From Bicyclus anynana (taxonomy: Eukaryota > Arthropoda > Insecta > Lepidoptera > Nymphalidae): a DNA stretch of 64,000 nucleotides. Location: the NCBI RefSeq assembly GCF_947172395.1, contig NC_069100.1, forward strand, positions 12,304,109-12,368,108. The letters run 5' to 3'. Below, piece by piece: positions 55,575-64,000 of the stretch. Both the position numbers and the translations under genes were made by a program. The notes under the pieces are model-generated. The model was given only the letters and a program-made list of their open reading frames with translations. It did no database searches and was not told where the DNA came from. The stretch's first letter is position 1. The number at the start of each line of letters is the position of its first letter.

Positions 55575-56069
55575 TCTTTTAATATAGCTTATTAATCCAA
55601 ATTACGCTTGTATGTGTATGTTTTATTTATTAATCATTTTTGAATTATTTTGTTTATTTATTTTTCTTTTGTGTCTTCCCTTAGTTGCCGTCATGTTTTT
55701 ATGTTTTGCAGGTTTTCATGTATGTATGTATGTGTGTATGTATGTATGTATGTATATATGTATTTCTTTGTATATATGTATGATGTAGTTAAGTATAGTA
55801 TATGTATAATTATTGCTTAATATTTATGTATACTATTGCTTAATATTTATGTATTTAAATTACTTAACTTTTCTTATTTTTTGTGTGCGTATACCCGAAT
55901 CGGTGCTTACGTTTTTTTTTTCTCTTCCACAGTGGTTGTCTGGAAGAGATCGCTCTTTAGCGATAAGACCGCCATTTGTACATTAGTTTCTAAGTGTTAT
56001 TATAAGTTATTGTTTATTTTTGTTTTTAATGTACAATAAAGTATATTTCTTCTTCTTCTTCTTCTTCTT
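55127..56069 (+). mobile_element. 5'-truncated LINE insertion with target-site duplication
   Basis: A 943-bp insertion flanked by the 10-bp direct repeat CTATGTCTGT (55117-55126 and 56070-56079). It ends in a (TTC)n tail and carries an AATAAA just before it. The 3' UTR contains a (GTAT)n run. It sits inside an inverted-repeat element (55013-56810). Confidence 0.85.
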
Positions 56070-56904
56070 CTATGTCTGTCCACCGGAGCGGAGCGAGACT
56101 GCGGAGCAAAGTGAGAGAGTAATACGTAGCGGAGTTGCAGACTATCTTCTCCGCTTCCCCACACGTGATTCCCCGCTCCATTTCCCCGCTCCGCTTACCG
56201 GTTTTATAAGAATTTTTAAACTTATTTATTTATTTGTGAAAAACTATAATCTCTTAAACATTATAGTGACTGGAAGATTTTCGTTTACATTTCATTAGAA
56301 AAATTACAATCCTTTGGTTATTACGGTAATACGCTAATACTAATACTTAGATTCCATTGAAACTAGGACTACTTGTCTAAATAATATGATTGTGCATTTC
56401 TTATCAAAATTATTAAAAGTTAACAAATTCCAGGCTTTTTCTCGCAAAAGTAAACCCGTATCCGCTTTTGTTTTTTAATTTACATTGTCCACGAACACAA
56501 AATTAACGTATTAATATCTCGTACTAGCTCGTAAACTAGCTCGTAAGTCCCTGTACATTTAAGAGGAGCGAAGATTTTGTGCAATCCCATTGGTTAATAT
56601 TTCTTCGTTTCTCGGCTCCGCTGCCTCGCTCCGCTTCGGTAGATTGGCAGTATAAGTATCAGACGATTAGCATTAAACGAATCGTAATAACCTTTGTATA
56701 GAAAGTCATACAAATGTGTCCACTAATCCGCATCGTAAAATATATAATTCGTTTAATGCGGTGCGTCCAATACTTACGATGTAGATATTTGGACGCATAT
56801 CTTTAAGGAGTAATTTTAAAAAATAAACATCTGATATGTATGAAATATACATCATATAACTGTAATTGAGTGTTTATGTACAATAAGCTCGTAAATGTCT
56901 TGGG

Positions 56905-57030
56905 TTACAGTTTACTTTTCCTAGATTTGGCTATTTTCCTTAACTCCCGCCTCAGAATTTTCCCCGTCTGGTTCTTCGGCACTTCATCTATGAACCTCAC
57001 GCCACCTCGCAAGTGTTTTGGATTCGATAG
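56905..57030 (-). CDS. Synthetase B, last exon with SKL end
   Basis: LSNPKHLRGGVRFIDEVPKN, QTGKILRRELRKIAKSRKSKL and TAA. The Lys of GKILR is the expected catalytic residue. SKL is the archetypal PTS1 signal. It is too short for ORF-length filters but clear by homology to gene A. Confidence 0.93.
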   Translation of the reverse strand, partial: LSNPKHLRGGVRFIDEVPKNQTGKILRRELRKIAKSRKSKL

Positions 57031-60000
57031 CTGTAAGAAATTTAATTGGTTTAGTTATTAATCTATCGTTATCAACCCATATATGGCTCACTGCTGAGCT
57101 CGAGTCTCCTCTCAGAATGAGAGACCAATATTCCACCGCGCTGGCCTAATGTCGATTAGCAGACTTCACACACGCAAATATAAAAAGAAATGAAAATTCT
57201 CTGGTATTCAGGTATCCTCACGATTTTTTCCTTCACCGATTAAGACACGTGATATTTAATTTCTTAAAATGCACACAACTGAAAAGTTGGAGGTGCATGC
57301 CCCGGACCGGATTCGAACCCACACCCTCCGGAATTAGAGGCAGAGGTCATATCCACTGGGCTATCACGTCTCTCAAAAAGAATAATTTGTTTAAATAACT
57401 TTCTTTATTTACTATGCAACTAAATCAAATGAAGACAATTAGCCACCTTTGCCTCGGTTTCGACGCGCTATTGACATATCTAATAGTATAAAATCAATGG
57501 TTCTCACCCTTTCAGCCACATAGTCTTGTATCTCCTTCTGCGTCAGCGTCACTCCGGGCTGCAACACCACGAAAGCCAGTGGAACTTCTCCCGCGGCGGG
57601 GTCGGGGATCCCCACCACACCTGCTTCGCGGATGCTAGGGTGTTTGAGAAGCACTGCTTCTATCTCTGCAGGTGGCACCTGAAAACATGTTTTTTTTTTA
57701 CTGAAAAACATAACAGCCAGTTTTCTCCCTAAGTTCACTTTCATTTAAACGGCATTTACAGAACCGGCCCGGCAAGAAGCTTTTTTTCCTGTTTGCCAGA
57801 CGCTTTACGACTCTGGTTTGTAAACCGAGCGATTGAGAAAGGCGAATTAACAATCTATGAGCAATTTATTTATTATCTATATCAGCATTGCCACCTTGCG
57901 AGGAATTCCCCAAATGCCGTGGATTTTTTGGGGAATCGAGATATGTTCTTTCCCCAAATTGGGGATTTTCCGCTTCGATTTGTTGGGATTTAGAAACATA
58001 CGTATTGACAACACCGATTTATTATTTACCATGTCAAATTGACAATGACTTTGGAAATCGAAGCTGGCAGTATCCAATGGCATATAACATCAAAGCTAGG
58101 AAGTGATTGATTTATGGGAGACAATGAATTATTTCTGAGATGAAAAATATACTCTTTTATAATTTTACGGGTCATTTGCATTTTGGTAGTTGAGAGAGTA
58201 AACTTCACGAATCTTGCGAGCGTTACAAAAACATAGCCTGCAAATATATCTGTCAAAGAAGTCATAACCGAAGAATAACCGGGGTATGCAAGCTCGGTTA
58301 AGACAACCGCCCGTTTTACGTCCTTAACCGGCATATGGGCTGTGATGAACACGAAATTGGACTTAACGGCGTTTAACTTATTTAAACGGTTGATTAGATA
58401 TGTTTAATCGAATGTCGGTTAACTCAAACTTAAATGAAACGTGGTTAAAGAACTTTTAATTAAAACAAAGCATAATTTTTCCATATTGATGTTTAAAATA
58501 ATCTACACTGACCTGATAAGCTTTGTATTTGATGAGCTCCTTCAGCCGATCCACGATGTAGAAGTACTGGTCTTCATCATAGTATCCGATATCACCAGTC
58601 TTGAGAAACCCTTCGTCATCGAAATCCTCCTTCCGATCTTTGCCGATGTAACCCTTCATTATCATGGCTCCTTTGACGCAAATCTCACCTTCCTGGTTGG
58701 GGCCTAATGCTTCGCGGGTTTCCGGATTTACTACCTAACGAATAAAATATTCTAGGTATCATATATTACGTGATTTAATTAGAAATTAAGAGATCAGCAG
58801 AAGAACCAAAGTCACCGACAGAGCTCAACGAGTTGCGAAGCTGAAGTGGCAATGGGCGGGGCACATAGTTCGAAAACCCGATGGACGTTGGGGTCCCAAA
58901 GTGCTGGAATGGCGACCCCGCACTAGTAAGCGTAGTGTTGGTCGACCCCCCACCAGGTGGACAGATAACATCAAGCGAGTCGCAGGGATTCGCTGGATGC
59001 AGGTGGCGGCTCAGTATCGTGATGTTTGGAAGTCCATGCAAGAATCCTATGTCCTGCAGTGGACGTCCATCGGCTGATAATGATGATGATGATGATGATG
59101 TTACCTTGGCAATGGTGTGAGATATAACATTCCCTACGCTGCCAATTTTTTCTGGATTCCAGTTCATAGTAATTGCTAACGTGGTCTCCGTCATTCCATA
59201 GCCTTGGAGTAAAGCTTGGACGCTTGGAAATCTGGAAGTGATACAAATTATATTAGTTTGTTTTTCCTCATTTCTCCGCTTTAAATTATGATTCGATTAT
59301 GATGAAATTTGACACAAACGAGTAGATAGATAGCATATTGATAGGCTGTGATAGCCAAATTCAGGAGGACAGGAGCTTTCCTCTAGGTGATCAAAATAAA
59401 TAGCCCCCCCCCCCTGCGGGGCATTTTAAATGCCTAAGGAGGTAAATGGTGGTCAGGGCTTCAGAGTGAGGAACCTCCTCACAATACATGCCGTCTTAAG
59501 AATCACTGCCTTCTGTATCCGACCCTTGATTCAGCAGTTAAGCGAAAGCTTCTTAAGGTGTTTGCTTTTGAATACAATAAATATATTTCTCATCCTCCAT
59601 ATTATTATTAAAAGAAGGTGGTATGGAGGCTTCGGCCGTAGCTAGTTGCCACTCCACCGGCAAAGACGTACTGCCAAGCGATTAAGCGATCCAGTAAGAT
59701 GTCGTGTGGAAACCGAAAAGGGTGTGGATTTACATCCTCTTTCTAACAAGTTAGCACGTTTCCATCTCACATTGCATCATCACTTACCATCAAGTGAGAT
59801 TGTAGTCAAGGGATAACATGTAAAGAATTAAAAAAAGTGTTTGTCTGTATACCTGTCTCGCACCGCTTTAGCAGTCTCCTCGTAGAGAGGGGCGGCGCCG
59901 CAGTACACCACTGACACGGTACTAGTGTCGTACGTCGACTTGGATTTGCATAGCGCGATGAGCACTGCTGGCACTACGGTCAGTTGGGACACCTGGAAAA

Positions 60001-62946
60001 TAAATATATAAATAAAATTGTCTGTCTGCGCCTTCAAAATATCTCTGTTTCCTCAAGCGTTAATAGATTTTGGAAAATACATATATAAATAAAATTGTCT
60101 ATCTGTGCCTTCAAAATATCTCTATTTTCTAAAGTGCTTACAGATTTTTTTAAAGAATATTTGCTATATATTTCTTAAATATAACATTGTTATTACAGGC
60201 AGACCAATGATCTCTTGACCATTGTGTATACGCTCTAGCGGCCAGCGGCTCCTTGAAATCTGCTTGATGTCCTCGGTTCACCTAGTGGAGGGTCGACCAC
60301 TGCGCTTTCCGGTGCGGGGTAGCCACTCCAGCACCTTGGGTTCTCAACGTCCATATCATACACATATTTTAGAGATGAGAGAGCCGATGCTCTTTGAACT
60401 ATATGTATGGTATAGAGTGAGTGCTAATAACAATTACTAGTCAAAGTGTAAATACTACCGCTTGCTGGTCAGGAATTCTACAGGCTCCGTACAATATGTT
60501 TCTAACATACTTATTACTAAATATTTTATCTATTAAACTGACTACTCTGTTTGGCTTCCCTTTCTCTCATGTAAACGGCATCAGGTTTAAATTATTCTGT
60601 CGAGCGTCCCAAAACGCACACGTTTTTTTTTTCATTTATATTTTCCTCTGCCTAATATTAGAAACCAAGTCCCCAGTCGCCATTCACGTTAGCGGCATTA
60701 AGGGTCTCTAGCGAACGGTTGCCACGAAGCTAAGGGTACGCGACTGAAGGAATAATTTTTCATGATATTCCGGAGAAAATATCATTGAGTTTTATGCTTG
60801 GATATGGATAATTGAGGAGAAACCTGCTATCACCTAAAGCCACCAAACTCCAGAATTAGCTTTCGTACTTACCTTTGGTTAAAGCATAGGTTGACAGACT
60901 TACCGCCTTCCTAAAATGAAGTAAGTCTCGCTATCACAAGCTTTCGATCAAGCTAAGGTGAAATAATCGTGTCGTATCGTAGTGTGTAAAATCAAGGTTA
61001 TTGTTCGTTCGTTGATTCGTCAAGAATACTTATCCTTGGTATGCTCTTGATAATGCCGTCTATATCAGTCATTAACTCTAGTTAAGATTATCTGATTACT
61101 GCGAGTATTTGGACCTGATGACTTAAAAGGTGATAATACTAGTAGTAGCAAATATTGCGACTCATTTATTTAATATTTACTAGCTGATTACCGCTATTTT
61201 GTCCGCGTAAAATTATGATTGTTACTATGCTGCGGGAACTCCCCTTAGAAAATAGATTTTAGAAATCGTGCCTTAACGGATGCCTACGTTACAATAACTA
61301 TCTGGGAGCCAATGTGTTAACGCATGTAGGGCATAAGGGCATAAGGGCATAAGGGCCCGTACCATTTCAAAATCAACCAGCGTCTATTCATCATCCAGAC
61401 TTACTTGTCGGCTCTATTAGCTCAGGAATTAGGTCAGCGAGCAGCAAGAGCCATTGTGTAGCGTATCGTGTAGAGAACCATGTCGAAATAGCCTACCGCC
61501 ACTCTTTTTAAATAATATTAATAAAACTCCTTACTCAAAAATAAATAGATAAATCACCTGATACTTCTCTATGGTCTTCAAGTAAAGGTCCACGTCAAAC
61601 TTTGGGAGGTAGACGGTAGTAGTACCCCTCGTGAAACCGCCCAGGGTACTGACCAGTCCCATGGTGTGGTACCAGGGAGTTATCGTTAGCCCTTTGAGCG
61701 GAGGGAAGGCTACATTCGGCCTGTAAATATAGACAGAAAATCCACGTCAAACTTGAGGAGGTAGATGCTGGTAGTAGTTAGTACCCCACGTGAAACTGGC
61801 CAAATTCTTGGTGTGATACCAGGGGTTACTGTCAGACCTTAGGCCCTTTGAGTGGAGAAAATGCGAAACGTTATCTGGATGTATGTCCACTACTCCTTCA
61901 GTCGTGTTCCTCACATATGAGGGTAGTGACCACCTGCATTGACTTTCAGTTTTATTTTTTCACGCCATCGTCTCCTGTCTTTGGCTAACCGGATAGTAGA
62001 CCGTGGATCAAGTGTGATGTGGATCTGATCAGACCAATGCTTCAAGTTACAACCTCGCGGCCTCTTTTCTTCCACTTTACCAGTGACCATCTGTTTATCG
62101 AGATTGTTTTTATTTAGAAAGAATACAATAAGGAACTTAAGCTATCCTAATAACTATACAAATCATGCCCACGTGGAATGGTGGCAAGTATACTGGCTGC
62201 ATTTCCGCGCTGGACAGCCAGGCTGATCCTTTGCGCAAAAAATGAGCCAGCCCTTCTGTCACCAGTCGAGGCAACAAGCCGCGGTAAATTGATACGGTAA
62301 AATTTTTTGGCACTGCGACTTCATGGCATATATCGAGATTATCTCCTTCTCTCCTTTATTTTTTATAGTACTGGGAAGAGCGGGACCTTCTAATACTGGT
62401 CCAGTACTTACAAGAAGGTTCCAGCCCTTTAATAATGTCATTATAATTTTGATAACTGAATAAAATATTTGATTTGATTTGATTCATGGCAATGTGTCTG
62501 AAGGACTCAAGAATTCCCTTGAGGTAGATAGTATAGAGCCTAGTTTTGACTCCGAGTTGCCTAAGTAGTAGGTCCGAAAAGCAGTCCATGGAATCCGAAG
62601 CATTTTCCTCCAGCACCACATTTCGAACACGTCAATACGTTTGCGGTCTGAAAATCTTAAAGTTCAAGTCTCAGCTCTATAAAAGAAAATAGAGAAGACG
62701 AGAGTACGCAATAGTAAATACTACTACTACTACTTCTTCGTTAGTAGTAGTAGTATTTTTTTTTCGTAACGAATTAAAAGGATAATACCTACGAGCACAG
62801 TGTTACGATGTTGTGGTGTGTGATGACCACTCCCTTGGGCAGACCCGTGGTGCCGGACGAGTATAGGATGAATAGCGTATCGTTGGTGCCATCCACGTCG
62901 GCTGGCAAGAATTCTTCGAATTTCACGTTTTCCGTTAATCTATAAC
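56905..62946 (-). CDS. Adenylate-forming synthetase B, peroxisomal type, 5' end outside window
   Basis: Seven exons are visible: 62793-62946, 61558-61720, 59853-59992, 59105-59231, 58513-58734, 57508-57678 and 56905-57030. They cover the family from just before the P-loop to the end (roughly 366 residues). YSSGTTGLPKG, TPWYHTMG, YGMTE, TGDIGYYD, DRLKELIKYK and the catalytic-Lys context QTGKILR are all present, and the protein ends KSKL, a canonical PTS1. Exon lengths 163, 140, 222 and 171 are the same as in gene A, which lies 8 kb downstream on the same strand: a tandem duplication. No frameshift or stop is seen in the exons. The upstream exons (N-terminal lobe) must lie beyond 64000. The substrate is unknown; peroxisomal location is inferred from the tripeptide. 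Confidence 0.9.
57066..57376 (-). mobile_element. SINE-B copy, full length
   Basis: Complete minus copy in the last intron of synthetase B. Confidence 0.85.
57508..57678 (-). CDS. Synthetase B, C-domain exon
   Basis: VPPAEIEAVLLKHPSI, AGVVGIPDPAAGEVPLAF, LTQKEIQDYVAER. 171 nt, phase 0 at both ends, donor GTGAGA. Confidence 0.93.
58513..58734 (-). CDS. Synthetase B, TGD/hinge exon
   Basis: VVNPETREALGPNQEGEIC, MIMKGYIGKDRKEDFDDEG, KTGDIGYYDED and DRLKELIKYKAYQ. 222 nt, phase 0 at both ends. Acceptor CGTTAG, donor GTCAGT. Confidence 0.93.
58790..59099 (+). mobile_element. RTE-like 3' end next to a gene B splice donor
   Basis: Same family as 63609-63915: KLKWQWAGH, LEWRPRTSK and GRPPTRW-like segments, then the GTCCATCGGCTGATAATGATG end and (ATG)n. 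It ends at the +6 position of the intron after exon 59105-59231. Confidence 0.8.
59105..59231 (-). CDS. Synthetase B, YGMTE exon
   Basis: FPSVQALLQGYGMTETTLAI, NPEKIGSVGNVISHTIAK. Four codons shorter than in gene A. The donor is AAG|GTAAC, followed at once by the (ATC)n end of an inserted RTE-like fragment. Confidence 0.92.
59628..59832 (+). mobile_element. SINE-A copy, head lost
   Basis: Body from GGCTTCGGCCGTAGCTAG to tail and AAAGAATTAAAAAAA; it ends about 20 nt from the synthetase B exon donor at 59853. Confidence 0.75.
59853..59992 (-). CDS. Synthetase B, CGAAPL exon
   Basis: VSQLTVVPAVLIALCK, VSVVYCGAAPLYEET, AKAVRDR. 140 nt, phases 0 and 2 as in gene A. Acceptor TTCCAG, donor GTATAC. 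Confidence 0.92.
60226..60352 (-). mobile_element. RTE-like internal fragment
   Basis: GCGGCCAGCGGCTCC, TGCTTGATGTCCTCGG, GAGGGTCGACCACTGCG and CACTCCAGCACCTTGGG match the RTE end region in minus orientation. The terminal (ATC)n is missing. Confidence 0.6.
60353..61557. other. Synthetase B intron, unassigned part
   Basis: No coding exon expected or seen; exons on both sides join in frame. A GGGCATAAGGGCATAAGGGC triplication is at 61329-61355. Confidence 0.5.
61558..61720 (-). CDS. Synthetase B, TPWYH exon
   Basis: PNVAFPPLKGLTITPWYH, GLVSTLGGFTRGTTTVYLPKF and DVDLYLKTIEKYQ. 163 nt, phase 2 to 0, as in gene A. Donor GTGATT. A decayed copy lies just upstream at 61740-61890. Confidence 0.92.
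61740..61890 (-). pseudogene. Decayed duplicate of the TPWYH exon
   Basis: About 150 nt that align along most of the neighbouring functional exon (Lys-Phe-Asp-Val-Asp block, NPWYHTK in place of TPWYHTM, and the leading CTCAAAGGG segment), but with small indels that break the frame. It starts about 20 nt from the good exon's acceptor. Confidence 0.75.
61890..62104 (-). pseudogene. RTE-type LINE ORF end (first part)
   Basis: Minus-strand frame KRPRGC, LKHWSDQIHITLDPRSTI and RLAKDRRRWREK ending GGHYPHM and a stop: the C-terminus of an RTE-like reverse-transcriptase protein. It is separated from its upstream part (62486-62705) by another insertion. Confidence 0.75.
62105..62485 (+). mobile_element. 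Retroelement 3' fragment inserted in RTE remnant
   Basis: Ends on the plus strand with a (GATTT)n-like tail after AATAAAA. Its first part (GGAACTTAAG, CCTAATAACTATA, CATGCCCACGTGGAATGG) recurs at 38415-38500. It splits the RTE coding remnant in two. Confidence 0.6.
62486..62705 (-). pseudogene. RTE-type LINE ORF remnant (second part)
   Basis: The minus strand reads KRIDVFEMWCWRKMLRIPWT and then, after a frameshift, LRQLGVKTRL. The EMWCWRKMLRI stretch is a hallmark of RTE-like reverse-transcriptase C-terminal regions. Frame breaks show it is dead. Confidence 0.75.
62718..62760. repeat. (ACT)n/(AGT)n hairpin repeat
   Basis: A run of ACT triplets followed by AGT triplets, self-complementary, about 35 nt from the P-loop exon of synthetase B. 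Confidence 0.75.
62793..62946 (-). CDS. Synthetase B, P-loop exon
   Basis: Encodes LTENVKFEEFLPADVDG, LFILYSSGTTGLPKGVV and HHNIVTLC, ending in phase 2 (TC|G) at GTAGGT, which fits the next exon. Two TAG acceptors seven bases apart (exon start 62946 or 62939) both keep the frame possible; I list the longer. Gene A has no intron here. Confidence 0.82.
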
Positions 62947-63182
62947 CTATAATATATTTTTTTTAGAAATAAGTCCTCTTTAAATTACCTCTTTGGCGTA
63001 CCTCGTAACTTTAATTTTAAGTTTTCGAATAATTATTATCACTATTATCTTAAGTTTAATATTATTACCTGACGTTTCGAAAGAGCTTGTAAACTAAGCC
63101 TATTTGAAATAAATGAATTTTGACTTTGACTTTGAATTTGGCGCAGTTGGTGATTTCAACGGCCAGACCAGAGCTAAACCAA

Positions 63183-63422
63183 TTTCATCATTCATCACAT
63201 CAACATCACTGTTGAGCACGAGTCCTTTCTCAGATTGACAGGGTTAGGTTAGTCGCACACGTAGAGAATTAAAAAAATTCTCAGGTATACAGGTTTTCTC
63301 GCGATGTTTTTCCTTCACCGTTTGAGATACGTGACATTTAATATCTTGAAATTCACATAACTGGAACGTTGGAGGTCTCTGAATCTTAGGCAGAAGTCAT
63401 ATCCACCGGGCTCTCATGGCTT
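63183..63422 (-). mobile_element. SINE-B copy, diverged
   Basis: Body pieces (GTTGAGCACGAGTCC, TTTTTCCTTCACCGTTTGAG) and a damaged head ending CCACCGGGCTCTCATGGC. Confidence 0.7.
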
Positions 63423-63439
63423 TTTTATCCATTTTAGAC

Positions 63440-63975
63440 ATTGTAAAACCCTAAACCAACCTCTCTGTTAACATTCAGATCACAAACAATTACTGAGAGG
63501 TTTCCTAAGGTTGTAGAGTATGTAATTTCTGAATCTACTGAACCGATTTTGAAAATCATTTTGCCACTGCCATTAAAGTAAGTATTAAAGGTATATATAT
63601 TTTTATCCGGAACGAGGAAATCCGTAGGAGAACGAAAATAATTGATGTAGCCCAAAGAATTAGCAAACTGAAGTGGCAGTGGGCGGGCCATATCTGTCGT
63701 AGAACAGATGGCCGCTGGGGCAGACGTGTTCTGGAGTGGAGACCGCGTACTAGCAAACGCAGTGTAGGACGCCCTCCAGCTAGTTGGTCCGACGACATCA
63801 AGAAGGTAGTGGGAAGTGGCTGGATGAGGAAGGCGGAGGATCGTGTGTGGTGGCGCGCTCTCGGAAAGGCCTATGTCCAGCAGTGGACGAATACAGGCTG
63901 TTGATGATGATGATGATATTTTTATCCCCGTTTTTCACCGAAAACGGCAATTACGCGAGTGAATCCGCGGGACTA
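63440..63975 (+). mobile_element. Helitron-like element split by RTE insertion
   Basis: GAGTATGTAATTTCTGAATC and CTACTGAACCGATTTTGA precede the RTE; CCGAAAACGGCAATTACGCG and CGCGGGACTAG follow it. Confidence 0.5.
63609..63915 (+). mobile_element. RTE-like 3' end with 12-bp target duplication
   Basis: Encodes KLKWQWAGH, GRWGRRVLEWRPR and GRPPASWSDDIKK in order, then YVQQWTNTGC and (TGATGA)n. Flanked by ATATTTTTATCC at 63597-63608 and 63916-63927. The host sequence on both sides is a Helitron-like element. Confidence 0.8.
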
Positions 63976-64000
63976 GATTATAAATAATGCATAATAATAG

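Larger units (their letters stand above)
55013..56810. mobile_element. Inverted-repeat DNA element rich in GGAGCGGAG, split by LINE
   Basis: The left end (55013-55045) and right end (56776-56810) are imperfect inverted copies sharing TATGCGTCCA and CATCGTAAG blocks. The interior has many GGAGCGGAGCGAG-like runs (55060-55110, 56082-56200, 56610-56645). Without the LINE it would be about 850 bp. No transposase is visible, so it is non-autonomous. Confidence 0.5.

Noticed and set aside
40517..62946. True bioluminescent luciferases
   Set aside because: Both carry the general SSGTTGLPKG motif of acyl/aryl-CoA synthetases, and nothing in the sequence points to light emission. The family name luciferase-like is only historical.

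Overview
The window is a piece of an insect nuclear genome, most probably a moth or butterfly (Lepidoptera). Coding sequence is split into short GT-AG exons in AT-rich DNA that is packed with tRNA-headed SINEs, RTE-like LINE tails ending in (ATG)n, Helitron-like elements with a CTAG end, and small inverted-repeat elements. The assignment to Lepidoptera rests on my familiarity with these repeat types and was not checked by search. No prokaryotic, viral or organellar locus was seen.

Three gene models stand out, all on the minus strand. (1) 8425-26477: a complete eight-exon secreted serine protease. It has a signal peptide, a six-cysteine clip-like knot, a His/Pro/Asn-rich linker and a trypsin-like domain with R|IVGG, His, Asp and Ser all present. 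All seven intron phases fit and the joined CDS is 1620 nt (539 aa). (2) 40517-48596: a nine-exon adenylate-forming enzyme of the 4-coumarate-CoA-ligase / luciferase-like acyl-CoA synthetase family (1605 nt, 534 aa) ending in Ser-His-Leu. (3) 56905-62946: the 3' seven exons of a tandem paralogue ending in Ser-Lys-Leu; its 5' part runs past the window end. Both enzymes carry C-terminal tripeptides of the peroxisomal PTS1 type. Two further exons have no assigned gene: a signal-peptide-like first exon at 36957-37386, and a 70-codon terminal exon at 2816-3028.

Layout: 1-8.4 kb, repeats plus the unassigned terminal exon; 8.4-26.5 kb, the protease with repeat-filled introns; 26.5-40.5 kb, mostly repeats plus the unassigned first exon; 40.5-48.6 kb, adenylate-forming gene A; 49.4-53 kb, a LINE with an intact 976-codon ORF inserted into a SINE; 53-56.9 kb, nested repeats; 56.9 kb to the end, adenylate-forming gene B.

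The most notable points are as follows. Intron 5 of the protease holds a tandem array of decayed exon-5 copies that all lack the catalytic-Asp segment. Gene B has a second, decayed copy of one exon just upstream of the functional one. The main SINE family looks like a tRNA head joined to both the 5' and the 3' ends of the LINE that sits inside one of its copies. An RTE insertion ends about five bases from a splice donor of gene B.
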